From contig CAKSPZ010000001.1 in NCBI GenBank assembly GCA_934486635.1, positions 186,001 to 250,000 of the forward strand: a DNA stretch of 64,000 bases, read 5' to 3'. The position numbers were made by a program, and so were the translations under genes. How positions within the stretch are numbered: position 1 is the stretch's first letter; each line of letters opens with the position of its first letter. Below the pieces are notes generated by a model. The model saw nothing but the letters and a program-made list of their open reading frames with translations, was not told where the DNA came from and ran no database searches. Origin of the DNA: an uncultured Eubacteriales bacterium (GTDB lineage: Bacteria; Bacillota; Clostridia; Oscillospirales; Acutalibacteraceae). Shown one piece after another: positions 17,962 through 25,534 of this stretch.

Positions 17962-18777
17962 ATGAAAAAATTTGCATTGGATGAAAAAAATTTTTTAAAA
18001 TTAGCTCTTTTAATGGCAGGTTTAGTTATGGTGTTTTCTTCTGTTAGCTATATAATTATGTCTTATAGTACACCTATTATTCCACAAAGAAACAGTATGT
18101 CAAACTCTATAATAAAAAAAAATTTGAATAATTTAAATATAGATAATAAAAAAGTGCTTTCTGCAGCAGAGTCAATAATATCGACAGAAAATAATATGCA
18201 AATGTTGCCGAATATGAGTACAATTTATGAAAAAAATAATGATGTTGTGGGATGGATAAAGATTAATGATACTGTAATAAATTATCCAGTTATGCAAAGT
18301 AAAAATGATGGAGAATTCTATCTTTATAGAAACTTTTATAAGGATAAGGATATTAATGGGAGTATTTTTATTGACAAACATTGTACACTGTCACCTAGGA
18401 GCACTAATTTAATTTTTCATGGACACAATATGAATAATGGCTCAATGTTTGGAGCTTTAATAAAGTACAAATCTAAAGATTTTTATCAAAACCATAAGCA
18501 AATTGCTTTTGATACTTTATATGAGAATCAACTTTATGAAATAGTATCGGTATTTATATCAAAAGTTTATAATGTTACAGATAATGTATTTAAATATTAT
18601 AGATTTTATAATGCAAATAATAAAGAAGAGTTCGACTATTTTTTTAATAATATTAAAGAAATGTCACTATATGACACAAATGTAAATGCAGAGTATGGAG
18701 ATAGCTTTATTACTTTATCAACATGTGAAAATTCAATTAAAAATGGAAGATTTGTTGTAGTAGCTAAAAAAATATAA
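17962..18777 (+). CDS. srtB: Class B sortase
   Basis: Membrane-bound cysteine transpeptidase that attaches surface proteins to peptidoglycan. An N-terminal signal-anchor helix (LALLMAGLVMVFSSVSYII) is followed by the class-B core: VVGWIKINDTVINYPVMQ, the catalytic His in LIFHGHNMNNGSMF, the catalytic Cys in TLSTCENS, and the Arg in RFVVVAK close to the C-terminus. Start ATG 17962 rather than the TTG at 17956. It is transcribed with the LPKTG protein upstream, its likely substrate, although class B sortases classically prefer NPxTx or S/PPxTG motifs. A terminator follows. Confidence 0.93.
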   Translation: MKKFALDEKNFLKLALLMAGLVMVFSSVSYIIMSYSTPIIPQRNSMSNSIIKKNLNNLNIDNKKVLSAAESIISTENNMQMLPNMSTIYEKNNDVVGWIKINDTVINYPVMQSKNDGEFYLYRNFYKDKDINGSIFIDKHCTLSPRSTNLIFHGHNMNNGSMFGALIKYKSKDFYQNHKQIAFDTLYENQLYEIVSVFISKVYNVTDNVFKYYRFYNANNKEEFDYFFNNIKEMSLYDTNVNAEYGDSFITLSTCENSIKNGRFVVVAKKI

Positions 18778-18808
18778 AAAAGATTCTGTAAAAATACAGA
18801 ATCTTTTT
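18776..18808. terminator. Bidirectional terminator
   Basis: Arms 18776-18790 and 18795-18808 (AAGATTCTGTA/TACAGAATCTT) around a four-A loop with T5 on one side and A6 on the other, shared by srtB on plus and the repeat protein on minus. Confidence 0.9.
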
Positions 18809-18813
18809 ATTAA

Positions 18814-20262
18814 TTAATAACAGTAAGCAGAACCTAATTGCGATTCTGAAACAAGATATTTTCCAAGTAAACTATCAATGTGGAACCAAGAACCATTAAC
18901 ATTTACTTGGTTCCAATAATAAGGCTGGCCACGTAGAGTTCCTTGAATAATTTTAGCAGAGTGTCCAGCAGAAGTTAACATTTTATACATAAGTGCAGAG
19001 TAATGCTGAGAAGTTCCTCCACCATTTTCTAAAGCATAATTAACTAATTGTTCTAAATTGCCACCAGGAGCCTTGATAAAATGCATATGACTTCTAACAT
19101 AATTGTAAATTTTATTGATGTCTTTGCCACATGAGTCTAATATAGATGAAATGTTTATTTTGTCAGAATCATCGACAGTTACATCAGAGTAGCTTGGCGT
19201 TGCATATGTTTTTGGGACAAAGGTAGAAATGCTTGGTTGAGAAACAACAGGTGATGCTTGCTGTTTGTTGTTTTCTTGTTGTTTATTGTTTTTTTGTTGT
19301 TTATTATTTTTTTGTTGTTTATTATTTTGCTTATATGATACTTTTGCAATCTCTTCAGATAGAATTCCTTGTGAGTTAAAGTTATATGTTTTATTTCCTA
19401 TTTTTTGAATTCCAGTTACTCTCTGGCCATATTGATTTTTATAATATTTTTTACCATCTACAGTTTCCCACCCTGTGGTCAAGGAACCATCATCATTTAA
19501 ATAATATTTATGTTTACCTATTGTTTGGGTACCGGTGAGTTTTTCACCGTTATTAAAGTAAAGCTTCTGATTATCAATGGATATCCAACCATTGGCTAGA
19601 TTATATGAGCTGTCAAAGTATAAATTTTTATTGTCTACATTTACATATCCATTGATTAAGTAACCATCTTCATTTGCATAGTATGTATTGTTTCCTGATT
19701 TAATAAGTCCAAATTGAACAGTACCATTTTCATTAAAAAAATAATTTTTTCCTTCTATATTTTGTAAACCTGTTTGAACTATACCATTTGGATCAATATA
19801 ATATTTTTCGCCGTCTAATTCTAAAAAACCAGTTTTCATAAATCCGTGGTCATCATTGTAATATTTAAGACTATCAATTTCATAAAAACCTGCATGAAAT
19901 ATACCAGAGTTATTATCAAAATGATAGTTTTCACCTTTAATTATAACATCGCCTTTTTTTAGTACATTATTGTCATCAAAATAATATGTATTTCCATCTA
20001 TATTTTGCCATGAAGTAACAGCAATTCCATTATCATTAAAATAATACGTTTGTCCATCTATATCTGTAAAGCCAAAAGCTTTTTGATGGTCTTGAGTTAT
20101 ATAGTATTTTCCTTGGTCGGAATTATGCCAGCCAGGACTTGCAAATGCAATATTATTTTGTAATAACAGAATGGTAGCTAAAAATATTGAAAATATTAAG
20201 GCAATAGAGAAAAGTAAAATATTTCTTTTGCACTTAATTTTTTCACATAAATTATCAATCAT
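18814..20262 (-). CDS. Cell-wall-binding repeat protein with inactive transglutaminase-like domain
   Basis: 482 residues. N-terminal signal/anchor helix (about 15-40), then about thirteen 20-residue choline/glucan-binding-type repeats (about 43-300; pattern GWxxIDGxxYYFxxxG), a low-complexity linker of KNNKQQ repeats (about 303-325), and a C-terminal transglutaminase-like fold (about 370-482). In that fold the catalytic Cys of the usual GxCQxYA motif is Ser (GGGTSQHYSAL) and the His of HAWN is Tyr (YYWNQV); only the Asp (FHIDS) remains. It is therefore probably a binding pseudoenzyme. The repeats should bind choline or teichoic-acid-type polymer on the wall. Start ATG 20262; promoter 20300-20328. 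Confidence 0.85.
   Translation of the reverse strand: MIDNLCEKIKCKRNILLFSIALIFSIFLATILLLQNNIAFASPGWHNSDQGKYYITQDHQKAFGFTDIDGQTYYFNDNGIAVTSWQNIDGNTYYFDDNNVLKKGDVIIKGENYHFDNNSGIFHAGFYEIDSLKYYNDDHGFMKTGFLELDGEKYYIDPNGIVQTGLQNIEGKNYFFNENGTVQFGLIKSGNNTYYANEDGYLINGYVNVDNKNLYFDSSYNLANGWISIDNQKLYFNNGEKLTGTQTIGKHKYYLNDDGSLTTGWETVDGKKYYKNQYGQRVTGIQKIGNKTYNFNSQGILSEEIAKVSYKQNNKQQKNNKQQKNNKQQENNKQQASPVVSQPSISTFVPKTYATPSYSDVTVDDSDKINISSILDSCGKDINKIYNYVRSHMHFIKAPGGNLEQLVNYALENGGGTSQHYSALMYKMLTSAGHSAKIIQGTLRGQPYYWNQVNVNGSWFHIDSLLGKYLVSESQLGSAYCY
19260..19330 (-). repeat. KNNKQQ-coding microrepeat
   Basis: Tandem copies of an 18-base unit (TGTTGTTT.TATT on plus) encode the KNNKQQ linker between the wall-binding repeats and the transglutaminase-like fold; such tracts can change length by slippage in steps that keep frame. 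Confidence 0.75.
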
Positions 20263-20299
20263 TTTATTCCTTCTTTCCTAAATATTTACTTTTTAACCA

Positions 20300-20328
20300 A
20301 TATTAACATAAAAAAAGAAAAAAATCAA
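20300..20328 (-). promoter_or_regulatory. Promoter of the wall-binding repeat protein
   Basis: Minus-strand TTGATT (20328-20323), 17-base spacer, TAATAT (20305-20300) with TG-T in front. It is divergent from the promoter at 20347, so the two surface-protein genes share one 167-base control region. Confidence 0.7.
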
Positions 20329-20346
20329 CACTTTCTATTTAAAATA

Positions 20347-20375
20347 TTGACATAATAGAGTTTTTGTGATAAAAT
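20347..20375 (+). promoter_or_regulatory. Strong promoter of the Nif11-leader protein
   Basis: Consensus TTGACA (20347-20352), 17-base spacer and TAAAAT (20370-20375) preceded by TG-A (extended -10). It is one of the strongest-looking promoters in the window, with an AAAGGAGGAG ribosome-binding site downstream. Confidence 0.85.
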
Positions 20376-20429
20376 ACTTGTAAATCGACAATCAAAATAG
20401 TGCTTTTTTGACAAAAGGAGGAGAATTTT

Positions 20430-22310
20430 ATGTCAAGAGAAAACGTTAAAAAATTTTATGACCTAGTTGAAAACGATGCTTCTTTAAAAAAAGAGTTGGA
20501 AGGCTTAGACGAAAAGATAAAGGTAAGTCAAACGGATTTAAATAATCTTAGAGGACTAGTAGAAAAGGAAATTATCCCTGTTGCTAAAAAAAGAGGTTTA
20601 GATTTTACTGCCGAAGAACTTTTAACTTATGCAAATGATAAATATATGAAATTAACTGAAGAGGATTTAATGGATATAAGTGGAGGTATATCTGCTAAAA
20701 ATTCTGCCATTGGATTGTCAGCAGTTTTACTTCTGTCTTTAGGTTCAACTGCAGCTATAAACCTTTTAACTCCAAATAATAATTTAAATCAGTCTATTTC
20801 TAGTAGTAAACCTAAAGATACATCAGAAGAGAAAAATGATGATGTAGATAATAAAGTAGATAATAAGAACGATGACGTAAATAATAAAGTAGATAAGAAA
20901 AATGATAATATTAGAAATGCTAATAATGATAATAATTCAAGAGATTTAAAACTAGCTAAAAATGAGTTAGAGGCATTAAAAAATAAAGAAATTGAAGTTC
21001 CAAATGTTAGAAGAAATGTAGAAGATAATGCAGGAGGAAATAGCTCAAATAATGTTAAAGAATTCAACAATGAAACTATAATTAAACAAAATCCAGAATA
21101 TAATATGCAAAATTCTAATCGGAAACAAGCAAAGACATTAAAAGACTTTTTAGAAGAGGTGCTTAGAGTTCAAAAAGAAAAAGCCGCTGGAGCCGCTAAA
21201 AATGATACTACTGCTAATTTTTCTGGAGAAAATTCTAAGGAAGAAACAAGAGAAAAACAAGTTAAAGATGATCACAACTATAATGAAGATGTAAATCAAA
21301 AAGAAGAAATTAAAGCACAAAGTAACGTTGGAGAACAAGAAACTAGATTGGAACTTTATAGAGATGTACACGCTCAAGACGCTCAAAATCAAGATACTCA
21401 AGACTCTCAAAATGCTCAAAACGTTCAAAGTGCTCAAGATGCTAATAAAGAAGTAGCTCAGGGTGAAGATACAAAAAAAGAAACCCCTAAAGTTGATAAA
21501 AAATTAGAGAAAATAAATGCCAAGAACGCTGTAAATGATGCAAAAGAAAAAATAAAAGAAAATATAATAAGAATATACAATGATGCGAAAAAGGAAAATG
21601 GAGGTATATTAGACGAGGCTGGCATAGCAAAATTGATTCAACGAAGTGACATAGCAGATAATATACCTTTTAAAGAAAATATTCTTATTCAAGTTGACCT
21701 TGGAGAAAAAAATAGCACAGTAGAAATAAAATATAATAATAAAGAATTAGATGTTACACAAGAAGATAAATTAGATGTAGGAAAAGTATTAAATGATTTA
21801 AATAAGAAGGCAGCAGCAGAACAAATTAGAAAAGAAACAGAAGCTAAGAAACAGGCAGAGCTAGAGGCAAAACAAAAGGCTGAGGCTCAAAGAAAAGCCG
21901 AGAAAGAAAAAGCAGAACAAGTTAGAAAAAAAACAGAAGCTAAGAAACAGGCAGAACAAGCAAAAGAAAATCTAAAGTCAAGTTATAGTGGGTTGACAGG
22001 CATTACAACAGCTAGAGTGACAGCAGCCAATAATTTAGCAGAGTTTTTATATAATAATGTAAATATTAATGAAAACGATAGTAAACAAGAAATTAAAGAA
22101 AAAATAGAGAAAAATGTCAAATTAACTGATATGGAACAATTGATAAATGACATAAATGAAATAAGAAGCTATATTTCTGGAAATGAGCAAGATGGTTACA
22201 GTATAAGACGCTCAGATGTAATAGCTCATTTGCCATTTACAGCTAAAGAAGATAATATAGAAACAGCTAATGCAAAAATGATTATTAATGTTTATGATGC
22301 TTTAAACTAA
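20430..22310 (+). CDS. Large protein with Nif11-type double-glycine leader and TolA-like repeats
   Basis: 626 residues. Residues 1-86 match the Nif11-like leader of RiPP precursors: SRENVKKFYDLVENDASLK at the start, GLDFTAEELLTYA in the second half and a LTEEDLMDISGG cleavage-type end (GG at 85-86). A hydrophobic helix follows (about 93-112), then 500 charged residues: Asn/Asp/Lys repeats (DNKVDNKNDD), a Gln/Ala/Asp tract (QDAQNQDTQDSQNAQ, about 311-340) and Ala/Lys/Glu coiled-coil repeats (AEQIRKETEAKKQAE, about 460-510). Two related modules (IQRSDIADNIPF near 391 and IRRSDVIAHLPF near 592) flank the coiled coil. Normal Nif11 precursors are about 100 residues. No maturase or peptidase-ABC transporter is next to it. 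Function unknown; a secreted structural or toxin-like protein exported through the leader is my inference. Confidence 0.8.
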   Translation: MSRENVKKFYDLVENDASLKKELEGLDEKIKVSQTDLNNLRGLVEKEIIPVAKKRGLDFTAEELLTYANDKYMKLTEEDLMDISGGISAKNSAIGLSAVLLLSLGSTAAINLLTPNNNLNQSISSSKPKDTSEEKNDDVDNKVDNKNDDVNNKVDKKNDNIRNANNDNNSRDLKLAKNELEALKNKEIEVPNVRRNVEDNAGGNSSNNVKEFNNETIIKQNPEYNMQNSNRKQAKTLKDFLEEVLRVQKEKAAGAAKNDTTANFSGENSKEETREKQVKDDHNYNEDVNQKEEIKAQSNVGEQETRLELYRDVHAQDAQNQDTQDSQNAQNVQSAQDANKEVAQGEDTKKETPKVDKKLEKINAKNAVNDAKEKIKENIIRIYNDAKKENGGILDEAGIAKLIQRSDIADNIPFKENILIQVDLGEKNSTVEIKYNNKELDVTQEDKLDVGKVLNDLNKKAAAEQIRKETEAKKQAELEAKQKAEAQRKAEKEKAEQVRKKTEAKKQAEQAKENLKSSYSGLTGITTARVTAANNLAEFLYNNVNINENDSKQEIKEKIEKNVKLTDMEQLINDINEIRSYISGNEQDGYSIRRSDVIAHLPFTAKEDNIETANAKMIINVYDALN

Positions 22311-22329
22311 AATATTATTAATAAAATAT

Positions 22330-22362
22330 AAGGTATCCCATGGTAAATGGGATACCTTTTTT
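22330..22362. terminator. Bidirectional terminator
   Basis: AGGTATCCCA (22331-22340) pairs with TGGGATACCT (22348-22357) around a seven-base loop and is followed by T6; it closes the Nif11 gene and the convergent lysozyme gene, whose stop it touches. Confidence 0.88.
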
Positions 22363-23326
22363 AGTTCGGAATTTTCAAAACTTGACCAGGATATATTACT
22401 GTTGAAGTAAGACCGTTTAAAGACATGATTTCTGTGTATCTAGAACCATCTCCGAGAAACTTTTTAGCAATGTTCCAAAGATTATCTCCAGAGACTACTA
22501 TATAAGTTTTACTGGATGGAGTAGATGAACTGGGAATTTTTAAAATTTGTCCGGGGTATATTCTTGTTGAAGTAAGACCGTTTAAAGACATAATTTCTGG
22601 GTATCTGGAACCATCTCCTAGAAATTTTTTAGCAATGTTCCAAAGGTTATCTCCAGAAACAACTGTATAATTAAAAGTGTTGGTCGGTACGGAAGGTGGT
22701 GTGCTGGGAGTATTATTAAATCCATTTAATTGTTTGTTTTTTATTATTGATGGATAATCTCTATAGGATATGTTAAGATCAACATTTTCATTTATTCCAT
22801 TTACATTTCCTTTGGATGAATACTGCCATATACCATAATTACCGGAATATGTTGGCGAATTTCCCCATTGAGCTAACCAGATATCAAATCTATTAAGTTT
22901 ATTCATGTCTAAATAGTTTACTATCCAATTTAAATTTGCATAGATCATAGTATAATATCCGGCTTTTTCAACAGTATCACAGAATGTTAAAGCAATATCG
23001 CTTAATTTTTCTCTCCCTAATGATAATAATGGTTCATATTCTAAGTCTAGTGCTACAGGATAATTAAATTGGTATGGGGCTATTGTATCAAGAAAATGAT
23101 TTGCTTCATTTAAGGCTTCCTGTGTGGATATTGCATAGCAAAAATGATAAGCGCCCCGAGCTATAGAAGTTTCTGCTATATTGTTAATATTGTTTTTAAA
23201 TTGTGGGTCTACGCCGTCACTTCCGTATGAAGCACGTATAATAGCAAATTCAATACCGCTTTGAGCTACTTTTGCCCAATCAATATTACCTTGATAAAAA
23301 CTTACATCAATACCTTTATATGACAT
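22361..23326 (-). CDS. GH25 lysozyme with two LysM repeats
   Basis: 321 residues: GH25 muramidase domain (1 to about 205) with the catalytic DxE motif in VALDLEYE (D94, E96) and the first-strand Asp of YKGIDVSFYQG (D7), then a Pro/Thr linker (PSTPPSVPT) and two LysM modules (about 222-266 and 277-320) that are almost identical. There is no signal peptide, as in phage endolysins, so release needs a holin or lysis; a holin-like gene sits 450 bases upstream on the same strand. It cuts the beta-1,4 link between MurNAc and GlcNAc. Start ATG 23326 behind GGAGG. Confidence 0.93.
   Translation of the reverse strand: MSYKGIDVSFYQGNIDWAKVAQSGIEFAIIRASYGSDGVDPQFKNNINNIAETSIARGAYHFCYAISTQEALNEANHFLDTIAPYQFNYPVALDLEYEPLLSLGREKLSDIALTFCDTVEKAGYYTMIYANLNWIVNYLDMNKLNRFDIWLAQWGNSPTYSGNYGIWQYSSKGNVNGINENVDLNISYRDYPSIIKNKQLNGFNNTPSTPPSVPTNTFNYTVVSGDNLWNIAKKFLGDGSRYPEIMSLNGLTSTRIYPGQILKIPSSSTPSSKTYIVVSGDNLWNIAKKFLGDGSRYTEIMSLNGLTSTVIYPGQVLKIPN
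22370..22680 (-). repeat. Tandem LysM coding duplication
   Basis: The segments about 22370-22505 and 22545-22680 match along most of their length at DNA level, with scattered mostly synonymous differences; both encode VSGDNLWNIAKKFLGDGSRY. This indicates a recent tandem duplication or ongoing gene conversion. Confidence 0.85.
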
Positions 23327-23438
23327 ATAATTTTTCCTCCGTTTTTTAAATTTTTCTACTTTATTATTTATGTAATTTTATTTAGTTCTGTGAATTTTTA
23401 GAAATTAAAAAAATTTTTGCTTAAAAATAAAAAAATTG

Positions 23439-23467
23439 TTGACAAAGTTATAATATCATGATATAGT
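23439..23467 (+). promoter_or_regulatory. Promoter of tRNA-Thr/tRNA-Tyr
   Basis: TTGACA (23439-23444), 17-base spacer, TATAGT (23462-23467), 24 bases before the first tRNA base. The 23327-23438 stretch upstream holds only A+T-rich sequence. Confidence 0.82.
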
Positions 23468-23490
23468 ATTTAACTGTAAGGTATGTGTTC

Positions 23491-23566
23491 GCTGGTGTAG
23501 CTCAGTTGGTAGAGCAGCTGATTTGTAATCAGCAGGTCGGGGGTTCAAGTCCGTCCACCAGCTCCA
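23491..23566 (+). tRNA. tRNA-Thr (TGT)
   Basis: 76-base cloverleaf: acceptor GCTGGTG/CACCAGC, D arm GCTCAGTTGGTAGAGC, anticodon loop TTTGTAA (anticodon TGT), T-loop GTTCAAGTC, discriminator T and encoded CCA. Confidence 0.97.
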
Positions 23567-23591
23567 TTTTATTTTTACACATTATATAAAT

Positions 23592-23676
23592 GGGAGATTT
23601 CCAGAGCGGCCAAATGGGGCAGACTGTAAATCTGTTGTCTACGACTTCGGTGGTTCGAATCCACCATCTCCCACCA
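23592..23676 (+). tRNA. tRNA-Tyr (GTA)
   Basis: 85-base class II cloverleaf with a long variable arm: acceptor GGGAGAT/ATCTCCC, anticodon loop CTGTAAA (anticodon GTA), T-loop GTTCGAATC, discriminator A and encoded CCA. It lies 25 bases after tRNA-Thr in one transcript. Confidence 0.97.
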
Positions 23677-23713
23677 GATTGTGTCACATTTTTAGGTGCT
23701 TTTTTATTCTTTA

Positions 23714-23747
23714 GGAGTATACAAGAGTTTGTATACTCCATTTTTGT
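23714..23747 (+). terminator. Terminator of the tRNA-Thr/Tyr transcript
   Basis: Perfect 11-base arms GGAGTATACAA (23714-23724) and TTGTATACTCC (23729-23739) with a four-base loop, followed by a T-run on the plus strand. Confidence 0.85.
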
Positions 23748-23773
23748 ATTTTTTATTAATTAAATGAGGACGC

Positions 23774-24040
23774 TTACTTAATTTCTTTGGTTAAACATAT
23801 TTTGCCTTCTTTGTACAGTTGATGTGCATATACGGCAATTCCAGCAGACAATATGCCTTGAAGTGTTGCATCTACGCCGAGAGATAAAATGAGATTGCAT
23901 GCTATGATTCCTATTATGCTGAGTATATATGGTATTGACCAATTAGGGATGTGAGGAGTTCTTTTAAGAAAAAGGCCTATTATAAAAAGAACCACTGAGA
24001 CAATGTACACATTTTGATTTAGAAATTCTGTAAAGTTCAT
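23774..24040 (-). CDS. Holin-like membrane protein
   Basis: 88 residues: two to three hydrophobic segments (VYIVSVVLFIIGLFLK, YILSIIGIIACNLILSLG and GILSAGIAVYAHQLYK) and a charged C-terminus, with the phage_holin_5_2-like phrase KRTPHIPNWSIPYIL and ATLQGILSAGIAVYAHQL. Such proteins form lesions that let endolysins reach the wall. It lies on the same strand as the signal-less GH25 lysozyme, separated by two tRNA genes on the other strand. No other phage gene is near, so it may be a domesticated lysis pair. Start ATG 24040 behind AAGGAG. Confidence 0.75.
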   Translation of the reverse strand: MNFTEFLNQNVYIVSVVLFIIGLFLKRTPHIPNWSIPYILSIIGIIACNLILSLGVDATLQGILSAGIAVYAHQLYKEGKICLTKEIK

Positions 24041-24155
24041 TAAATTTCTCCTTTTTTATGTTTTTATAAAATTATTATGTAGACTCAGGTCTATTAATGA
24101 TTTAAAATAGAATTAACTATAATTTTATTTTTATTTGGGAGAGTGTGCTTTTTAC

Positions 24156-24716
24156 ATGATAGATGAGGTTAAAGTAGAAAATGCAATTAATGATTTATTA
24201 ACAGCTTTAGGAGAAAATGTTGAAAGAAATGGACTTTGTGAAACTCCTAAAAGAGTATCAAAAATGTATAAGGAAATTCTTTCAGGAATGGAATCAGATC
24301 CAAAAAAACATTTAAAGTTTTTTGTTGAGGATAATTTAAATTCAAACGCAATTATTATTAAAGATATACCGGTAAAATCTATTTGTGAACATCATTTATT
24401 GCCTTTTATAGGTCATGCACATATAGCTTATATTCCTAAGAATGGGAAAATAATAGGTTTATCAAAGTTTTCAAGAATAATTGATTGTTTTGCCAAAAGG
24501 TTACAAGTACAAGAAAGATTAACTAATCAAGTAGCAAAGTTTATTTATGAAAATGTTGAGCCAGAAGGTGTTGCTGTGATAATAGAGGCGGAACACTTAT
24601 GCATGACAATGAGAGGGACAAAAGCAGTAGGTTCAAAAACAAAAACTATGTCGTTTTATGGATGTTTAAATGATGATATTCAAAAAAGAACCGAAATACT
24701 GAGTATGTTAAAATAA
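24156..24716 (+). CDS. folE: GTP cyclohydrolase I
   Basis: Converts GTP to 7,8-dihydroneopterin triphosphate, first step of folate synthesis. The 186-residue protein has the zinc Cys/His motif SICEHHLLPFIGHAHIAY, the second zinc Cys in HLCMTMRGTKAVGS and the active-site SKFSRI. I choose ATG 24156 over TTG 24135. A TATAAT lies at 24118-24123 without a good -35. folP follows 12 bases after the stop, and folB and folK after that. Confidence 0.95.
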   Translation: MIDEVKVENAINDLLTALGENVERNGLCETPKRVSKMYKEILSGMESDPKKHLKFFVEDNLNSNAIIIKDIPVKSICEHHLLPFIGHAHIAYIPKNGKIIGLSKFSRIIDCFAKRLQVQERLTNQVAKFIYENVEPEGVAVIIEAEHLCMTMRGTKAVGSKTKTMSFYGCLNDDIQKRTEILSMLK

Positions 24717-24728
24717 GGAGATTAATTT

Positions 24729-25523
24729 ATGAATATTTTTAAAGCCGGTAAATATGAACTGCCATTAAATAAAAAAACTTATATTATGGGAATTTTAAAT
24801 GTGACTCCGGATTCTTTTTCTGATGGAAATAAGTGGTTTGACGTCGAATCAGCAATAAATCATGCTATATATATGCAAAATGATGGAGCCGATATTATTG
24901 ACATAGGAGCACAATCTACACGGCCAGGATATACAAAAATTTCTCCAGAAGAAGAGTTGAAAAGATTAATTCCTGTTTTGGAAAGATTAAAAGGGAAAAT
25001 TAACATACCTATTTCTATTGATTCTTTTTATCCGGAAGTTATAGAGAAAGCATTAAAATACGATATAGATATAATAAATGATGTAGATGGGTTCAAAAAT
25101 GAAAAAATGATGAAATTAGCTAGGAATTGTAACTGTGGTTGCATAGTTATGCATGACGGACCAAATGATGAAATGAAGGATTTTTTTGTACAGCAAATTA
25201 AAAAAATGACCGATTTGGGAATTTCTAAAAATAGAATTTGTTTGGATCCGGGCATAGGCTTTGGAAAGACATATGAAGAAAATTTAGATGTTATAAGGAA
25301 TTTAAATAAATATATTTTTGAGGGGGTATCTATGTTAATTGGCGCATCTAGAAAAAGAATGATAGGTGTGCCTTGTGGAAATCCTCCTTTTACGCAAAGG
25401 ATGCCAGGTACAATAGCGGCGCATACGATTTCTATTTATAACGGTGCTAACATTATAAGAGTTCATGACGTAAAAGAAGCAGTTCAAGCTGCAAAAGTGA
25501 CAGACGCTATTTTAAAGAGGTAA
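24729..25523 (+). CDS. folP: Dihydropteroate synthase
   Basis: Joins 6-hydroxymethyl-dihydropterin diphosphate and p-aminobenzoate; target of sulfonamides. TIM-barrel motifs IMGILNVTPDSFSDG, DIIDIGAQSTRPG and SIDSFYPEV are visible, then LDPGIGFGKTYEENLDV and the terminal SASRKR-type loop GASRKRMIG. 264 residues, a usual length. Start ATG 24729 behind AAGGAG. Confidence 0.96.
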   Translation: MNIFKAGKYELPLNKKTYIMGILNVTPDSFSDGNKWFDVESAINHAIYMQNDGADIIDIGAQSTRPGYTKISPEEELKRLIPVLERLKGKINIPISIDSFYPEVIEKALKYDIDIINDVDGFKNEKMMKLARNCNCGCIVMHDGPNDEMKDFFVQQIKKMTDLGISKNRICLDPGIGFGKTYEENLDVIRNLNKYIFEGVSMLIGASRKRMIGVPCGNPPFTQRMPGTIAAHTISIYNGANIIRVHDVKEAVQAAKVTDAILKR

Positions 25524-25534
25524 GGTGATACATT

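Noticed and set aside
23491..23676. Phage attachment site at the tRNA genes
   Set aside because: No duplicated tRNA 3' end was recognised in the window and both tRNAs are complete.
23529..23741. 70-residue frame across the tRNA genes
   Set aside because: Covers tRNA-Thr and tRNA-Tyr and their terminator on the other strand; not a gene.
24041..24155. Folate or other riboswitch before folE
   Set aside because: A TATAAT at 24118 leaves a leader of about 30 bases, too short, and no conserved core was seen.
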